Positions 1 to 13,929 are shown, counted from the first letter of the stretch. The stretch is DNA of 64,000 nt from Serilophus lunatus (GCA_013399895.1 VXBA01005378.1:24075-88074); one strand, 5' to 3'. A program made the numbers and translations. Notes: a model not told the origin generated them from the letters alone.

Positions 1-143
1 TTAAGATCAAAGGCAAAGCAACAAATACATCCTAAAAAGTTTTTAGTCAGATTTTTATTAACGATATACAAGTAGCAAGGCATAAAAAATTAATATGTTC
101 AAGCCTTGAAATGTCAAGTGTAATGATCTCTAGCTCTGCTTAC

Positions 144-200
144 CTCCTTTGCTTTTTGTTTCAGTCTAGCTTGCTCTGGGTCTTCTTGCCTTGAGCGACT
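144..200 (-). CDS. TAF4B: TAF4B exon K: basic helical segment, last exon in the window
   Basis: This 57-nt exon (19 codons, phase 0-0, product codons 493-511) has acceptor aaacatgtag and donor GAG|gtaagc. It encodes SRSRQEDPEQARLKQKAKE. The family sequence I know has EQLRLKQKAKE, so Ala replaces a conserved Leu here. The next conserved block (in family members an ELAQ...DANLTALAAIGPRKKR segment) is absent, so the remaining C-terminal exons lie beyond the left edge. Positions 1-143 are the start of the following intron. Confidence 0.95.
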
Positions 201-3200
201 CTACATGTTTAAAAAAAATGGGGAAAAAAGGTTAACAGATGGTTTAAGAACCCCTCATCTGTTGGAGTAAGTTAAAAAATAGCAACGATATAGGAACAGG
301 ATACAAGATATCAAACATGGGACACATAAATTGATAGAAAGCAATTTCAAATCCATGAGCCTCACCCAAAAGACTTAAATATTCAGTTGTAAATAACATC
401 TACCCTGGATTTAAAACAACCAACCAACCAACCACACACCAAATCTCAAAAAACTCCGTGTTTTTGTCACTGGTTTATATTTCACCCTTTCCATAACCTG
501 AACTTATTTAAGTCCTTACAGTTGCTTATTTTAAAATTTACTGTTTGCAACTGAGCTTTTATTCATCTTTTGATAGAGAATGTGGAGAAAACAGTTCTAA
601 ATTCAACCTCCCAAAAGCTAAATCTTTATTATGAAAATGCTACTACCTATATGAGTTTACTTTGAATACAACACAGAAATACATGTGTGTTAAACCCATA
701 CATGCACTTCCAATAATATTGTCGTTTCTAAAATGGATAAATACTGCTAAATGGCAACTTCTGTATTTTCCTTCCAAACCAGGAAGAACAGAGCTAAAAG
801 CCCATTAAGAGTAACTGTTTAATTTCAATAACAACTCATAACAGTGTATTTCTTTAGATACAGACTGTTTTACAACCATATATTAAAACTATTACATCCT
901 TATTTGTGCTCACTGAGCATTCTCTCTACTCAAGAGGTAGATAATAGAGGCATTATACTTTTGTAATTCTGTGATAGGTCAGCATTCAGCCAAGGCTGCA
1001 TAAAAAGTTGTGAGAAGCTGCAATGAAACTTGTGACATCCAGGGAAAACTGTTGTTTCTGATACCTGAGAGATGCAGTAGTTTTACTTCAGTATTTCTTT
1101 GAGATTTAAAGTAGTATCATTTATACAACTCCTAAAGGAATAGGAGTGTCTATGCCCTCTCCTGTCTATCTTTCTCTGCTTATTGCTATGGACAGATGTG
1201 AAAACTTGAAAGAATATTAGCTTGCAAACTTTCATATGCTCAGATCTTTTCCTGGCATTTATTTCATATCGTGTTCTGTTCAGAAGTTAAAAATTCATTA
1301 AGAAAATCAAAGGAGCAGATGTTTTAAGGTCTTACCCTTAAAGGGGTCATGTAATATTTTTGATATACCTGGACGGTGCTTTGGCTGTGATCTGGCAAAC
1401 AGGGCAACAATGGTACCAAATTCTCTATCCTTTCTTCTGTTAGTTTTTGTTGTGGGTTTTTTTTTAACTGGGATTACCTTTTTCAGCTAATACAGCATAC
1501 ATAAAACACAGTGATGATAAAGCAAATTAAACAATAATGAGATTTTTCGACAGTGTGTTTAGCTCTCCCACTGTGCACAGGAGCTTCACCTTCCAACACC
1601 AACACCTTTGTGGCTGTTGGCATAACAGGCTGTTTTGACAGGAAAGTGTCTGCAGTAAAGGAAAGACAAATTAACCCCTGAGATGGCCAATGACCACACC
1701 AGGCTCTCATGTTGAAGTTGTGATAACCAAGAAGGAAACTCCTCCTTAACACAGATTGAGATTCCTTCTACCTGCTGTGGCCAGACAAAAAAAAAAGTAG
1801 ATAATCTGACCTAGTTAATGGTCAAAGGATAAAAAATGAAATATGTGGATCTGAGCTGGGTTTCTATTCGGCACAGCAATTACTAAGAACTTGATTAGAT
1901 TTAAACCTATTAGATTAAAAACCAAAAGAACAAAACCCCACACAGCGAGTTGCTCCTCCAGGAGAGGGCTCAGGTAAGCATTTATGAACTGAGCTGAACT
2001 AGGTCCTTGCTCTGGCATTTTGCAGTGACAGCTCAATCATTGGGAGCCTCAGTTTCTCCAGTATAATGTATGGAAAAGCACATTTAGCCCTTTCATGGGT
2101 TTTGATGATAAATTTATAAATGTACAATGAACTTCTATTGCCTTCTGAGTCTCACAGTGAAAGCAGTACAGAAACACAAAGTGTTGTTGTACTACTGCAT
2201 GAAGCTGAAACATTTGCCAAATGCAAAGTACAAGTTGAAAGCACATCAGCTTAAGGAGAAAGCAGAGTGTCCTGGGAGAATCCAGCTGAGACTTCTGATA
2301 TTGCTACCAACTTTCTACAAGGGACTGACAGAATCCTGGAAAACACACCAGATCTGCACTGAGTTTGGGGACATTGTAAGAAAAATTAAAGCAATACATG
2401 CAAAGTAACATTGTCATTTCCCGGAATAAATAAGGAAAAACTCAGAAAGTGCTACAGAGCAAAGAAAGTTACACAGTTGAAAGTTGGGGCTTTCCCCCCC
2501 TCCAAAAAACTGACCAAATAAAAGTAGATCTGCAGTTCAAGCAAAAGCACATGACCTCCTCTGTGTAAACCTCCTGCTTGTTCATAATAAATAAACAATG
2601 AAAATTATTGCTAGAGGTGAAGAAAATAGGTACTCAACCTCTGAATGATATTAAATACAGGGACTTTTTTTCAATGATGATCTAAAATACCAGGTGAAGA
2701 CCCACATATTAACCCAGATTGAAGGTGGAGGTAGAACTACTTTTACATTAAGAATAATACAATAATTTTCTAGTTATTCCTTGACTCCAACCAAACAGCC
2801 TTTCCAAAGAGCTCAGGCTAGCTCTTTTTTCAAACAAGCAGAATTCCAACTTTATATTGGATGTGGCATTACTATTTAAAAAAAAATATTAAGTGTAATT
2901 ATCTGTTTATTTTTGTGTTCAGACAAATTTTAATAGATTTTTTTAAAAACAGATTTTTAAAATACCTTTCTGCAAGCTACCATGTCAGAAAGCTTCAGAA
3001 ATAAAATAATCAGCATATGGAGACTAAAGCATGTTAAAGTATAAACATCAACTATTTCATTAATTCTTCACTTTATGATCTAATGTAAAGTATAAAACGC
3101 TTCTTCAATGCTGATGCAACACACATTAAAGCAAATATAAGCAAATGAAAATGTCAAGCTTAACAGAGGTGCCTAGATAAGCTTTAAAAATGTCACTGGA

Positions 3201-4741
3201 TTCCCTTTACACTCCATTCCACACGTGAACATCTTTCCCTTCCTCCGAAGAGTATGAACAATTGTGCTGCTGCTCAGCTCTTGCAGTGCTCATCTACATG
3301 GCACCATTTTTCTAAGCAACTATTTTAGTATTTTACACTTATTTTGTCAGGCTACTGACTAATCATTCCTAGCTATTTTTAACAGCAATTTAACGTTTTC
3401 TTCAAAGTCATTCATATTTAGGAGTTTCTCTTCCTTTCTCATTTCGCCTCTGACATCCAAATCTTAATATGCAGCATCTCACCTGTTTTGAGAAACATGT
3501 TTTTCCAAAATCTTTTAATGCACCAATGTCTCCTTCCTCTGAAGCTTTGGAAACACCCACTAATCACAGAATCCATCAAATCAAACACGTTCAAGGAGTT
3601 TATCACAACTCCTTTGCCTCCCCCTCCCTATTCATCATGCCTAGATCTGTAAATAAAGCAAGCTGCATTTACATAATGAATTCTCCTGTTGATGAATAAT
3701 CACCTTTATTAGCAAGCTGGCTTCCCATAGTAACTTTAGAGAAACCTAGGACTGATCCTAACCAGATAACATACTTTTAAATACATTAAATGCTGTCTCC
3801 TACTGAGAACTTACTCACCAAACCAAGTTTGTTAGCATTTCTCCCAAACACAAGCTATTTTTATTAGCCCAGACAGCCTGATATTTTAATTGTGAAGAAT
3901 GAAAGTGCTTTGTGTTAGAGAACTTGCTATCCTATTTATCTGAAATCTGCCTAGATCACATGGGGTCTATGGAAATAATGAACTTTCAAAGTATGGAAAG
4001 CAGCCTATATTAAATGTGTGTATTCAAAACACAATAGAAATAAGGGGGTTCATTTACATGTTACCAAATTCCCTAATGTTCCAAACCTCAGCTTTTCCCC
4101 TTGCTTCTGCTAAGGAAGGAGGCCACAAAAACAGGCACCTAATTACCCAGGTAATAGCATAGTTTTAAGGGTTTTTTTGGATTTCATAGAATTGTCTTAA
4201 ATGAGAAAATAATAGCATTTTTAAAATAATAAGGATCTCTATAGCCCATGTAATACCTAAATAAATGCACCAATTGTTTTAAAATTGGAGGGTACTCTGC
4301 ATCTGTGCAGGTGGGCAGACTAACAGTACTTCTGAGTTATTTTGTTATCTTAATTATTCAACATTTTGTCGTGATTTGTAATGCCAAAGTTGCAATGCTT
4401 TTAAATTTTTGTCCCACTGACAAAAAAAGTTTTCTCTTAGATTTGGAAGAATTTTGAAGTCTCAGCTTGTTACACACCTGTGTCAGGAAATGTCTCACAG
4501 GGTCTGTCCTGCATTAGCTCCACCTGATCCCAGTTAAGGCACTTGCAGCTCTACTGCCCCTTCCCAATACATGCACTGGGAGTCTTTAATGCCTCAGATT
4601 CATCTTTTTTCATTAAATAAAGTTAAGAGTCACAACTGCAGGTGCTGTACTATTGAGAGCCACTGCTGTGCCAACAGTTTCAATTTTAAACCTATTTTTT
4701 CCCCATTGATGACATTAGAACTTCACCCACGGCTGTACCAG

Positions 4742-4837
4742 CTTATAACTTTCACTTTTAATTAAAGAAATTAAATCAGCAACATGAAACACTTTGCTTT
4801 CACATTAGCTTTGTTAATAAAAAGTGAAAGTTAAAAG
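4742..4837. repeat. Imperfect inverted repeat, AT-rich
   Basis: Left arm (about 4742-4767) and right arm (about 4809-4837) are reverse complements apart from one mismatch and small indels. Both contain taactttcac-type cores, with a loop of about 42 nt between them. It could form a hairpin in the pre-mRNA. No flanking duplication is evident, so it may be a chance AT-rich palindrome or an old transposon end pair. Confidence 0.5.
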
Positions 4838-6483
4838 CATCATAGCTGAGGGTAAAACTCTTTTCAACATTACAGCCACAGTGAGGTGGAATGCAAGAGC
4901 ACAGGTCTGGAAAATGATTTATATTACAATCATTAAAACTGCAGTAACAAATTCCTAAAAATTATCTCAACACAGCAATTCCCCTTTTGCTCTGTTCTCA
5001 TCAGAAGGGAGTTCCAAGTCCACCTCACAGAAGGCTGCATTCCATCTGCTCTCCCAGAAGAGGGAAAGGATAAATTGCCATGGCAGCTGAACCCATCTCT
5101 GACTCACAGGCAGCCCCTTCAAGTCAGCACAGGACGTGTGCAAGGAAATCTGCATCACCCAATTTCACTGATCTCGCCAATAAAAAAGCCCTTCAGCCTA
5201 CAGTACTACAAAAATCACTATCATCCATAACTGCTAATTAACTTTGCAAACAACTCTAAACATAATTTTCCATTTACTTATGGAAATCTTCTTTTTGCAG
5301 AATAGATCTTAGGTTTGTGTCAATTATATTTAAGATCCAAAAACTTGATGGACTTGTGCTACTCACACAGAACACTCAAAATAACAGACTAATAGAATGT
5401 ATATGTTGGAAAATAAATTTCAAAATTAATTTTATAACAAAATAAACATGCATTTAGCCAGTTTATGCAGATGAATTAACAGTAATTTTAAAATAATCAA
5501 ATTTATTATAGGCTATAACACAGAAGTATGATTCCTTCATTTTCTGAAAACCAAGATGACCCCAAGCTATATCTCTTAACTGCATAAAGCACCACTCTCT
5601 CCAAAAAAAATCAGAAATAAAATCAAACAAACAACAACAACAAATCTGCTACAACCTCCTACTCTTCCTGCTGCCAAGAAACATTTCCATTACTAGCCCA
5701 GAACCAGAATTTCATTCAATTTGACAGACACCACCTGCATTTCCCAGGTTTTGGAGACGGCTCTGAAAGCAGCAAGAACACAGATTTACTACAGCAAGAC
5801 CTGGGCTTTGTTGGTTTGGGTTTGTTTTGGTTGTTTTTAGAAAGTCCACACAACACACACCATGTCAACTTAAACTCAAGTGATTTCAGTTTGGCTTTTG
5901 ACCTTTCTGCAGCCTTAAGACTTTCCTCAGCTCTTCCTGATCTTTCCTGTGCAGTCACCAAAGACCAGGAGATGTCTGGCCCTGCACAGCCTGGGAACAA
6001 CAGCCAGTGGGGCCTGACTGGGAAAGCAAACAAGGGCCAGGAGTTGACTCTCCCAAATGTTTCCTTTAAAGACACTGCGCTCTCTATTTGTGTTTATATA
6101 CAAAACTGCTCTCCTTGAGGTTTTATTTGCAGGTGTCAGGAAGGAACCCAAAGGGAATAACCACCAAGGCACAGCTCCTGTATGTGAAGAAAGATAAGGC
6201 AGGTACCCCCAAAAAAGCCAGGAGTGGAAGGATTTAGGAAAAATCAATTCCAAATGCAAGAACACAAAAAAACTGAAGAACTTTAAACCTCACTGTTAAA
6301 AAAGCCCAGGCCTGGGGAAAGACACCCCATGTTCTTCTCAGGGCTTTTATAACCCCCAGCCCCACCACTGTGGGGGCCTTCAAACATGTCTGCAAGAACT
6401 TCTCTCCTCATAGCAGGGGGAGCTTCTCCGGAATGCAGGAGGAGAGCAAAACATTCACAGCACTTTCTTGGGAGGGATGGATG

Positions 6484-6484
6484 N
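6484..6484. other. Ambiguous base (n)
   Basis: A single undetermined base in intron J-K, an assembly or base-call ambiguity with no effect on any exon. Confidence 0.99.
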
Positions 6485-9399
6485 GGAAAACTCCCCTGAA
6501 TGAACATAAGTCTTCATCTCTTCGAAATAAGCCTTCCAAAACATTTTATCTACCCCTACAGTGACACATCATGTTATCTGAGTGCGTGAAACTGGAGCTG
6601 TTCCAGCAGCAGGTGGTGACTGGAACTCACAGTTTGGGGACAAAGGTGCCTTTAAACACTTCTTCTATGATAAAAAAGAATTACTAGGAGGTATATTAGA
6701 GAAATACTTTGGGCCACAAGTTCTAGGCTGGTTTGGGAGCATTATGGAACATTGTGGAACATGCTACAGGATCCCTGAGGTGCAAGAGATTATTCCGGCT
6801 CCTGAAACAGTCTAGTTGTGGTTTCAATTTTTAGAGTTTTAATCAAAAAGAAATTGTATATTGCATTGCTACTAAAGCATAGCATGATTTTTCCTTTCCT
6901 GTCAAATATCTCACTGGAATACCAATCACTATTCTTCTAAGCCTGTAATATGAAATTTCTGTTTCTCAAGTATTTCCCAGGCATGAGACATAAGATTTTG
7001 TAATATTCTCTCATTTAACAAACTATGTAACACTGCTGTGTTGTTTCAAAAATACTCATGTAACTTCACAACTAATTTTAACTGAAATAGTGAATTTTCT
7101 CAGAATGTCAAAAATTGCATTTTAGAAACCTAATTTCTCTTCTATCTTTTCACCTGATTTGATCTCTCATTCTCCCAAAAACATTTCCTGAAGCAAACTC
7201 AAGCCCATCACATGGTACTAGAACAACAGAAATTATTGTTGCAGATCAATCAGAACACTTGTGTCAAGTATTTTCCTTTCTCTTCCTAAAGAAACCAACC
7301 CACCACCCAAACCAACAAAAACCTGCAAACCTGACACTTTCTTTGACCATCATTTAGACATTTTCTGCCCCTTACAGAACTATAATGCAAAATTACCAAA
7401 TTGGTTTCAAGGCTTCCCAAAGGCTTATGCTGCCTCCCCTTTGATTTCAACCTATTCCTTCATTTTTCGTTATCTTCTCCTTTGATTATTCTGTTATTAA
7501 GTAGATTATTTAACACCATCCATTCCAATGCCCAAAACATTTCCTAGGCTGTATTAGTCTTTGCTAAAACCTGACCTTTGGCTGCTAACAAGGCTCCAAA
7601 GTATAAATAATTAAAAGAGAATTTTCACTGTGTGAGTTCAACCTGTTTACACTCTTCCATACAAGACAGTAGATGAGGTACCAGTAACAGGAAGTTTGGA
7701 AAACTTTTCCTAAAATTATTCTGTTAAGTTACTTTAAAAATATGTTGCAAAATAACATGTCAAAACACTAGAGAAAATATCACTCTGTTTGTCTAGAAGG
7801 CACATTAAGAAGGTGCAGTTAAAAATAAAAATAAGTATGATTTTTAGATTTAAGCATCTGTAGCAAAAAAATCAGAAATTTCATTTTAAACCCCAAAGTT
7901 TTCTACCCTTTAAAGACAACACTGTCAAGGTGACAAAGGTGCTATGACTGGGGAAACAGCATCTTTGCATGGTAGGTATTTCAGTCTCCAGACCCATTTT
8001 AAATATTACCTCCCTTGGCAGACACAAATGTCAGTCAGACATGAAGTGGTCACTGATCTGGATCAGTTGAGGCAGCTTTTAACTGTGCCACTACAATAAC
8101 TGCAGCCTCTCCACAAGGACTGAGATCTCCTTAGACAACTAGGAAAGTTCATAAAAGACCAGAAAAAAAAAATCCTGGGTAAGGAATTAGTAATAAGAAC
8201 TCAGAAGAGATATCACTGTTCATGGACAGATGCTTCTACATTTCAGCAGCACCATAGAGTCTAAGAAAATAACAAAAAATCTATAATTTGGAATAAAAAT
8301 CAGCAATCTGACCATATTTTGCCAAACTGTGTCCTATGTAAGTCTTGCAACAGGCTGTCACTCCATCAGAACAGAATGGGGAGCACCAGCTGAACACTCC
8401 ACAAAGTAAGTTCAGTTCCAAACTGGCATTTACACTTAAATCACAACACTGCATGAGCACCTCTCAAGAGCTTCACAGGATCTTCAGCTTCTCTCTCTAA
8501 AACATTAATACTGACAAATAAGCACTGCTCTTCCATGCCTACTCTGAAATAGGCAAGGCTAGTTTAAAAACCACTCAATCTGTGAACTTTAATGGCACAA
8601 AATCAGGAGGCTTTGGTACAACTGAACATTGAGTTGTCCTGTATAATCTCCTCAAAATATACAGTGAACAATTCAATGAAAATTCAAATACAATTAAAAA
8701 TGGATAATGAAAGGATACTTGCATTTTGATATGATATATATAATTAAATTTACAGTAAAGAGCAGATTTATCTTGAAACAATATTATCTGAGTTGGTTCT
8801 ATTGCATGTATGAAAGTTCAGTCTCTGGAATTAAAGGTACAGAGCAGTAAGTCCAGAGGAACTGAGAGTTACCTGAAAAGAGCATGAATCAATGAAATAA
8901 CGCAGTTACACAGAGGTGACTTCAACACATTTAAATTAAGACAAACAAATGAGCAAAACTGTTTAAAAACAAAGTCTAGAAATTTAGGAAGCAAAAAGCC
9001 TCAAAAAAATCCAAAAGAATTTACTGAATTGTGTTTAAATACCAGAAGGGCAGGGTAGGATTTTCAAGTGGCTCAGAAACTCTGGCATTTATTGAATTTC
9101 AAAGGCAATTGCAAAAATTATTTCACAGAGTTATTTTGCAAATGTTTAGCCACTGTCTCCTGTGTTCCCAAGAACTCTTCAAATTCAGAGCTGTATCCTG
9201 AAAACACAGAAGCATTTCAGGCAGGTGAGTCTGAAACCATCACAGATTAGAGCTTGACTTAAGGAGCTAAAGGTGTGAGATCAGTATCTTTTTTGTTATA
9301 AGAAACAAAATACGTTTAGAAACAGATATCATGAAATTAAAAAATTGTTTGAAGGCTGTGAATTGTTAAGTAGCTAAAAAAATTAAGTAAAACTGATAC

Positions 9400-9525
9400 C
9401 TTGGCAGCCTTTAGCAAGATTTCCCTCTCTTGCTCATCTTTCCTTTGCTTTTCTAAACGCTCCAACTGCTCAAAGAACTTTAACTGTGCCCGGACGTCTG
9501 TAGCTTGTTCGTACCATTCATCATC
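9400..9525 (-). CDS. TAF4B: TAF4B exon J: conserved charged coiled region
   Basis: This 126-nt exon (42 codons, phase 0-0, product codons 451-492) has acceptor cctttgcag and donor AAG|gtatca. It encodes DDEWYEQATDVRAQLKFFEQ followed by LERLEKQRKDEQEREILLKAAK. The heptad-like, Glu/Lys/Arg-rich second half should form a long helix. The stretch is nearly invariant in TAF4-family proteins; LLKAAK at the end resembles TAF4B, while the rest is close to TAF4. Confidence 0.97.
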
Positions 9526-11417
9526 CTGCAAAGGAGGGACAGTGCTTCACAAAACACAATTGTTATCAGAACATGCATTTCAACACTGTAGGTGTTCTAC
9601 ATTAAAATATTTTCATTGTACTAATAATAAAAATAAAATGAGTATGTTTAAGCTCAGGGGAATGAAGCCAGTCTATGGTTAGTAATGCAGCTAAAATCTG
9701 ATTAATTAATATCCAAATAAATGAAAAAACCCAAGGATTGATTTACAAGCACCAGAAACAGAGTTAAAAAAAATAAAACCAACACTTACTGATAAAAAAC
9801 CTTTAAGATGCTTATCACTGAATAATCCTAGATATAGTTTATAACCAGGCTTATAACCTATAATCCTGTATTTGTACTCATCTTGAACTAGTAACAGACT
9901 TTATCAAGATGCAGCATTATAAAAGCATTAAAGCTAAAAATTCAGTTGAAAATAAGCCTCTAATTACAATTACAACATTATATAATTACAACAGAAGCTT
10001 ATTACACCTAAGAGCATGTAAACTTTCCTAGTACACAACAACCAGAAGAGTTTATGACAGAAGCCACAGGGGAATACTCAGAATGTCAGTCAGAAAAATA
10101 AGTTATCCACAGTACTTCCATCCCATTTATCTATTTAATACTTTCCTTTTTGACTGCAATGCTATAAAATCAAAGAAGACCATTAACCAAGAAAAATACA
10201 GAATACAACGACAATGTTACAATTTAATCAGAGACAACACTCATTTTTTCCTAAGAATGTGTTAAGATATTATATTAAATGAATCTCTTTGCTTAGGATG
10301 GACTAAGTGAACTGTTTTCTTCTCAGACACCATCCTAGAGAGAACAAAGGAGGGATTTAACACTGCTGAAGATAAAGAATACTGGAAAGAAACAAGAATA
10401 TTTTACTTTTAGTCTAATATAGAAAAATAAATCCATCAATTGCAATGAAAGATGTAAATGTAGGTAATCACAAATAGTGGCCTTTATTTTTTTAATTCAT
10501 TTTTCTAGCACAATAATGTTAATTGTAGTCACAGATCCCAAAGATGATAGTTTTGCAAGTATCACACAGAATTAGTCCAGACTCAGATTTGGGAAACAGG
10601 TGGGCAAAGATAGAGCCCAAAGCTGTTTGACTAGACTTCCACTCCAGGAAAACAAAAAAAGAAAGAAAAAACTACACCAGAGCCACCCAATGTATATATA
10701 TGCTCAAGAAATCTAAACACAGCTTAGACAACTGGTTATTGCCATCTTGCTTTTACACCAGTTTAACAACTATTAACATCTTCTATCAAAAAAGACAAAT
10801 CAGATATATCATAAAGACATATGACTAATTTGAATTTCAAACTAGTTTGCAGATTCTTATTAAATTTTCCCCCAGGTTTAAGATATCAAAATTGTTTCCA
10901 TTTTCGTCAGGAATTCAACCACTAACAAAAGAATCAGAGCTGCATTTTACATTTAAATGCACTTTTTAAAGAGAAAATCATGTTTAATTACAGTGAAGAA
11001 TTTACAGCTGATTTCTTTGGTTGCTGGTTTAAAGACAGGTAGCTTTCATAAAATATTAATATTTCTCACAGCCAAGGACATGTAAAGTTACTATAGATTC
11101 CTAAATACCAAAGCATTTGATCCAATTAACAGATCCCTTGCTAAAAAAGGAGATATCAAGAATCAACAGTCCATGAGCAGAAATAGCTCAGCAGATGCTC
11201 CATGTCAGACACTTCAGCACAGAAAAGCAAAACAATTCTACACACAAATTCTATGACAGAGGAGGAAAACAGCTGACAGGCAGATCTCACATCCCACCAC
11301 TTTCCATTTGCTGAGGTGGACAAAGCTGCAGTGAAGGCAAGCTTTGCAGACAGGATGAGCCACATCTCTGTGCTCAGAAAAGCCAGTAAGATCCAACCCC
11401 TCTCCTGGCACACTTAC
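9526..11417 (-). other. Intron I-J (1.9 kb)
   Basis: AT-rich intron sequence. I see no repeat family, RNA gene or other structure in it. Confidence 0.85.
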
Positions 11418-11548
11418 TTTGTAGGATTCCATTCGGTGCTGGGTTATCACTGTCACTTTTTCTATCACTGTTCTCAATCTGTTCTGGGTTGCATGGGAAA
11501 TAAAAGTAACCACCTCAGCTGGCACATCAGTAATTCCTAGTTTTTTAG
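11418..11548 (-). CDS. TAF4B: TAF4B exon I: second half of histone fold
   Basis: This 131-nt exon (2 + 43 codons, phase 1 to 0, product codons 408-450) has acceptor tttgctttag and donor AAA|gtaagt. The split codon G|CT gives Ala. It encodes KKLGITDVPAEVVTFISHAT and then QNRLRTVIEKVTVITQHRMESYK, the helical part that completes the TAF12-binding fold. The SHATQ.RL and EK...I.QHRM patterns are TAF4-family features, and QHRM is the TAF4B version. The open frame continues past the donor, but a consensus gtaagt and phase agreement fix the boundary. Confidence 0.96.
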
Positions 11549-12722
11549 CTAAAGCAAAAAAACAAAACAAAACAGAATTAGCTTACTCCCCACAGAAAAG
11601 ACACCCAAAGCTCTAAAGGACTTTAAATCATTACTTCATTTCCTGAATAAAAAAATCCATGGCAGTGCATTTATTTGGCTTTGGTAACACATTCATGACC
11701 CCTTGAAAATGGTGTGACTATGAAAGTTTGAAAGAGAAATCAGAGAATTTCTTTAACACATGAGAGCATCTAAGAACTTTGCTGAAGTTTATCTTAGAGC
11801 ATAACAGAGTATAAGGCGATTTGAGTTCTCAGTTGTTCTACACAAAAAAAAGCAATTCCTGTCTTTTCAGAAGCATTAGTGCAGCTGCATTTCAGTGTCC
11901 ATGAGGTGAGGCTGCAGACCAAAGCACACTGTTGCTTCCTTTATCCTACACTATTGGCATAGTACTGACAATGAAAATTCCTTAGGAGAAAAACCCTATT
12001 AATTAAATATGAAGAAATAAAGTCATATTAAAAAGAGTTATTTAGAAATACCAGTTGTCCCCCAAACACATATTCATAATTATTTGGACAGTTGCTAAGT
12101 CATACTGATTTTATAAGAAAGGCAAACAGTCTACTGTCTAATATTGATATATTTAAACACATCTAAGCTACAGAAGGAATATGGCTAACACTTAAGGATT
12201 CCTAAATTCCTCAAAATAATTACTAAGTATTGGATATAAATTTGCAGAGATATTAATATACACTAATCTAAGCTACAGTCCTACTGAGCAATATATATGA
12301 GTAGTCACAGCAGGACAGTTTTCTGGAAAACTACCTGAATGGATTCACAGATACAAAAAAAAAAAAAAAATTACATATATTTTACAAAGAAACATTTTGT
12401 ATGTCTCACTGGAATTGAGCTGCCATAAAAGAAGAAACACACTGATTGTACCAAACCAGTTTTCCACTGAACGAGCGCAAGACTTTTGAAGGTGGTTTGG
12501 TTGGGACACATTAACTGGTATGTAAAACACTACAGGAAATCTGTTTGAGAATATTTGGGAAGGCATGAATTGCAGGAGGAATCCTCGTTTGTGGAGGGTT
12601 CCCTGAGCAAACACAAACCTGGGAGGCATTCCTACCTCTCCCTGGCCAAATTCCTGGGCAACCATCACAAGTCTAAAAAATGAGGTAGAGGAAGTGAGCA
12701 GTGGTGTGTTCACATCACTCCA

Positions 12723-12975
12723 GCGTGTGATGTGAGCAGGGTGTTCCTGGCTGGGTGCTGGATCCATCCCTGTGTGTGATGTGAGCAGGGTGTTCCCGGC
12801 TGGGTGCTGGATCCATCCCTGTGTGTGATGTGAGCAGGGTGTTCCTGGCTGGGTGCTGGATCCATCCCTGTGTGTGATGTGAGCAGGGTGTTCCTGGCTG
12901 GGTGCTGGATCCATCCCTGTGTGTGATGTGAGCAGGGTGTTCCTGGCTGGGTGCTGGATCCATCCCTGTGTGATG
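12723..12975. repeat. 49-bp minisatellite, five copies
   Basis: The word tgtgagcagg recurs at 12731, 12780, 12829, 12878 and 12927, exactly 49 bp apart, inside units that are nearly identical (one copy has cccggc where the others have cctggc). The array ends by drifting into unique sequence after 12970. Near-identity of copies suggests recent expansion and probable length polymorphism. Because 49 is 1 modulo 3 and the unit has no minus-strand stop, all three minus frames stay open across it, which yields long but spurious frames. Confidence 0.95.
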
Positions 12976-13929
12976 GGAGCTGAGCTGGCAGCACGGCCAG
13001 CTCCTGTCAGCCCCCGCTCCATCTCCAGGATCCTCTGTGCCCATTTCAGTGCCTGCTTTCCCACTGCTCCCCTCCTCTCCACTGCCAATTCTCCACACCA
13101 CCTGTTGCTGGTGTTCATTTTTTTAATGATTCTTTGAAGTCCTTGCCTCTTCAACTGACTTAAGCCCTCACTGGCTCCATGTCGTACACGTTACCTTAAG
13201 GATTTCAGCAGGATATACGTACATGCTTTTTAACTGATTTTTGCCTTATCGTGGAAAAAACTAAATTAAACCTTTCTTGGTGCCCAATTTGTACAGTGTA
13301 ATTGAGCTGGAGCTCTGCTCAGGCAGCTGAAAGCTGAAGGTGTAATGAAAAGCAGGCACACACATTAAATCCTAACGGTGCAAGCACCACTCAGGCAAAT
13401 GAAGTCCCTGAAGTCAAGAGGACGATTCCCATCAGCAGGAACGATTTCTCCAAGTCACACTGGCACTATCAAGGCCTATTTGAGCATGCACCATTTTATT
13501 ATGCAGACACAGGTAAGCAAAGCCATCAAAAAAACCCCTCATCTGAGAGATAAAACGCAAGAAAGAAGGTAAATTTAATTAACTAGTATCCAGAAATGAG
13601 GTTTGAGACAGAAAATTCTGGACAGTATTCTAGGCAAGGGTATAAATGAGTAATTGTTAAAATTCTTGGACTTGTAACAGTGTAACTACAGCCATATAAC
13701 TTTCCTGAAAACATACACACTCCTTTCCTAATAAAGAAGTGTCACCATCTTTTATTTTTTTTCCACAACAAAGGTGAAAAAGATTAATTTTAAAAACTTC
13801 TATTCTACATAAATTCAACCACTATACAGCTTGCTTAGTCTATTCAACTCCTCAGAAATTCATCCATAGTCAACAGGCCATTCTGAGATGCCTAGTTCCC
13901 TAAGATTATTGTCCTTTCTCCTCTTCATC

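Larger units (their letters stand above)
201..9399 (-). other. Intron J-K (9.2 kb)
   Basis: AT-rich intron with no recognisable gene. It holds a short CAAC tandem run near 415-435, an imperfect inverted repeat at 4742-4837 and one ambiguous base at 6484. A somewhat more GC-rich block at about 5700-6500 has several overlapping frames on both strands but no recognisable protein or repeat. Confidence 0.85.

Noticed and set aside
5716..6265. Overlapping frames of 100-119 codons on both strands
   Set aside because: No protein family recognised and the frames contradict each other; treated as intron.
12345..13154. Minus-strand open frame of 269 codons with a repetitive peptide, plus two overlapping frames
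   Set aside because: The length comes from the stop-free 49-bp minisatellite; all three minus frames are open for the same reason and none resembles a protein family.
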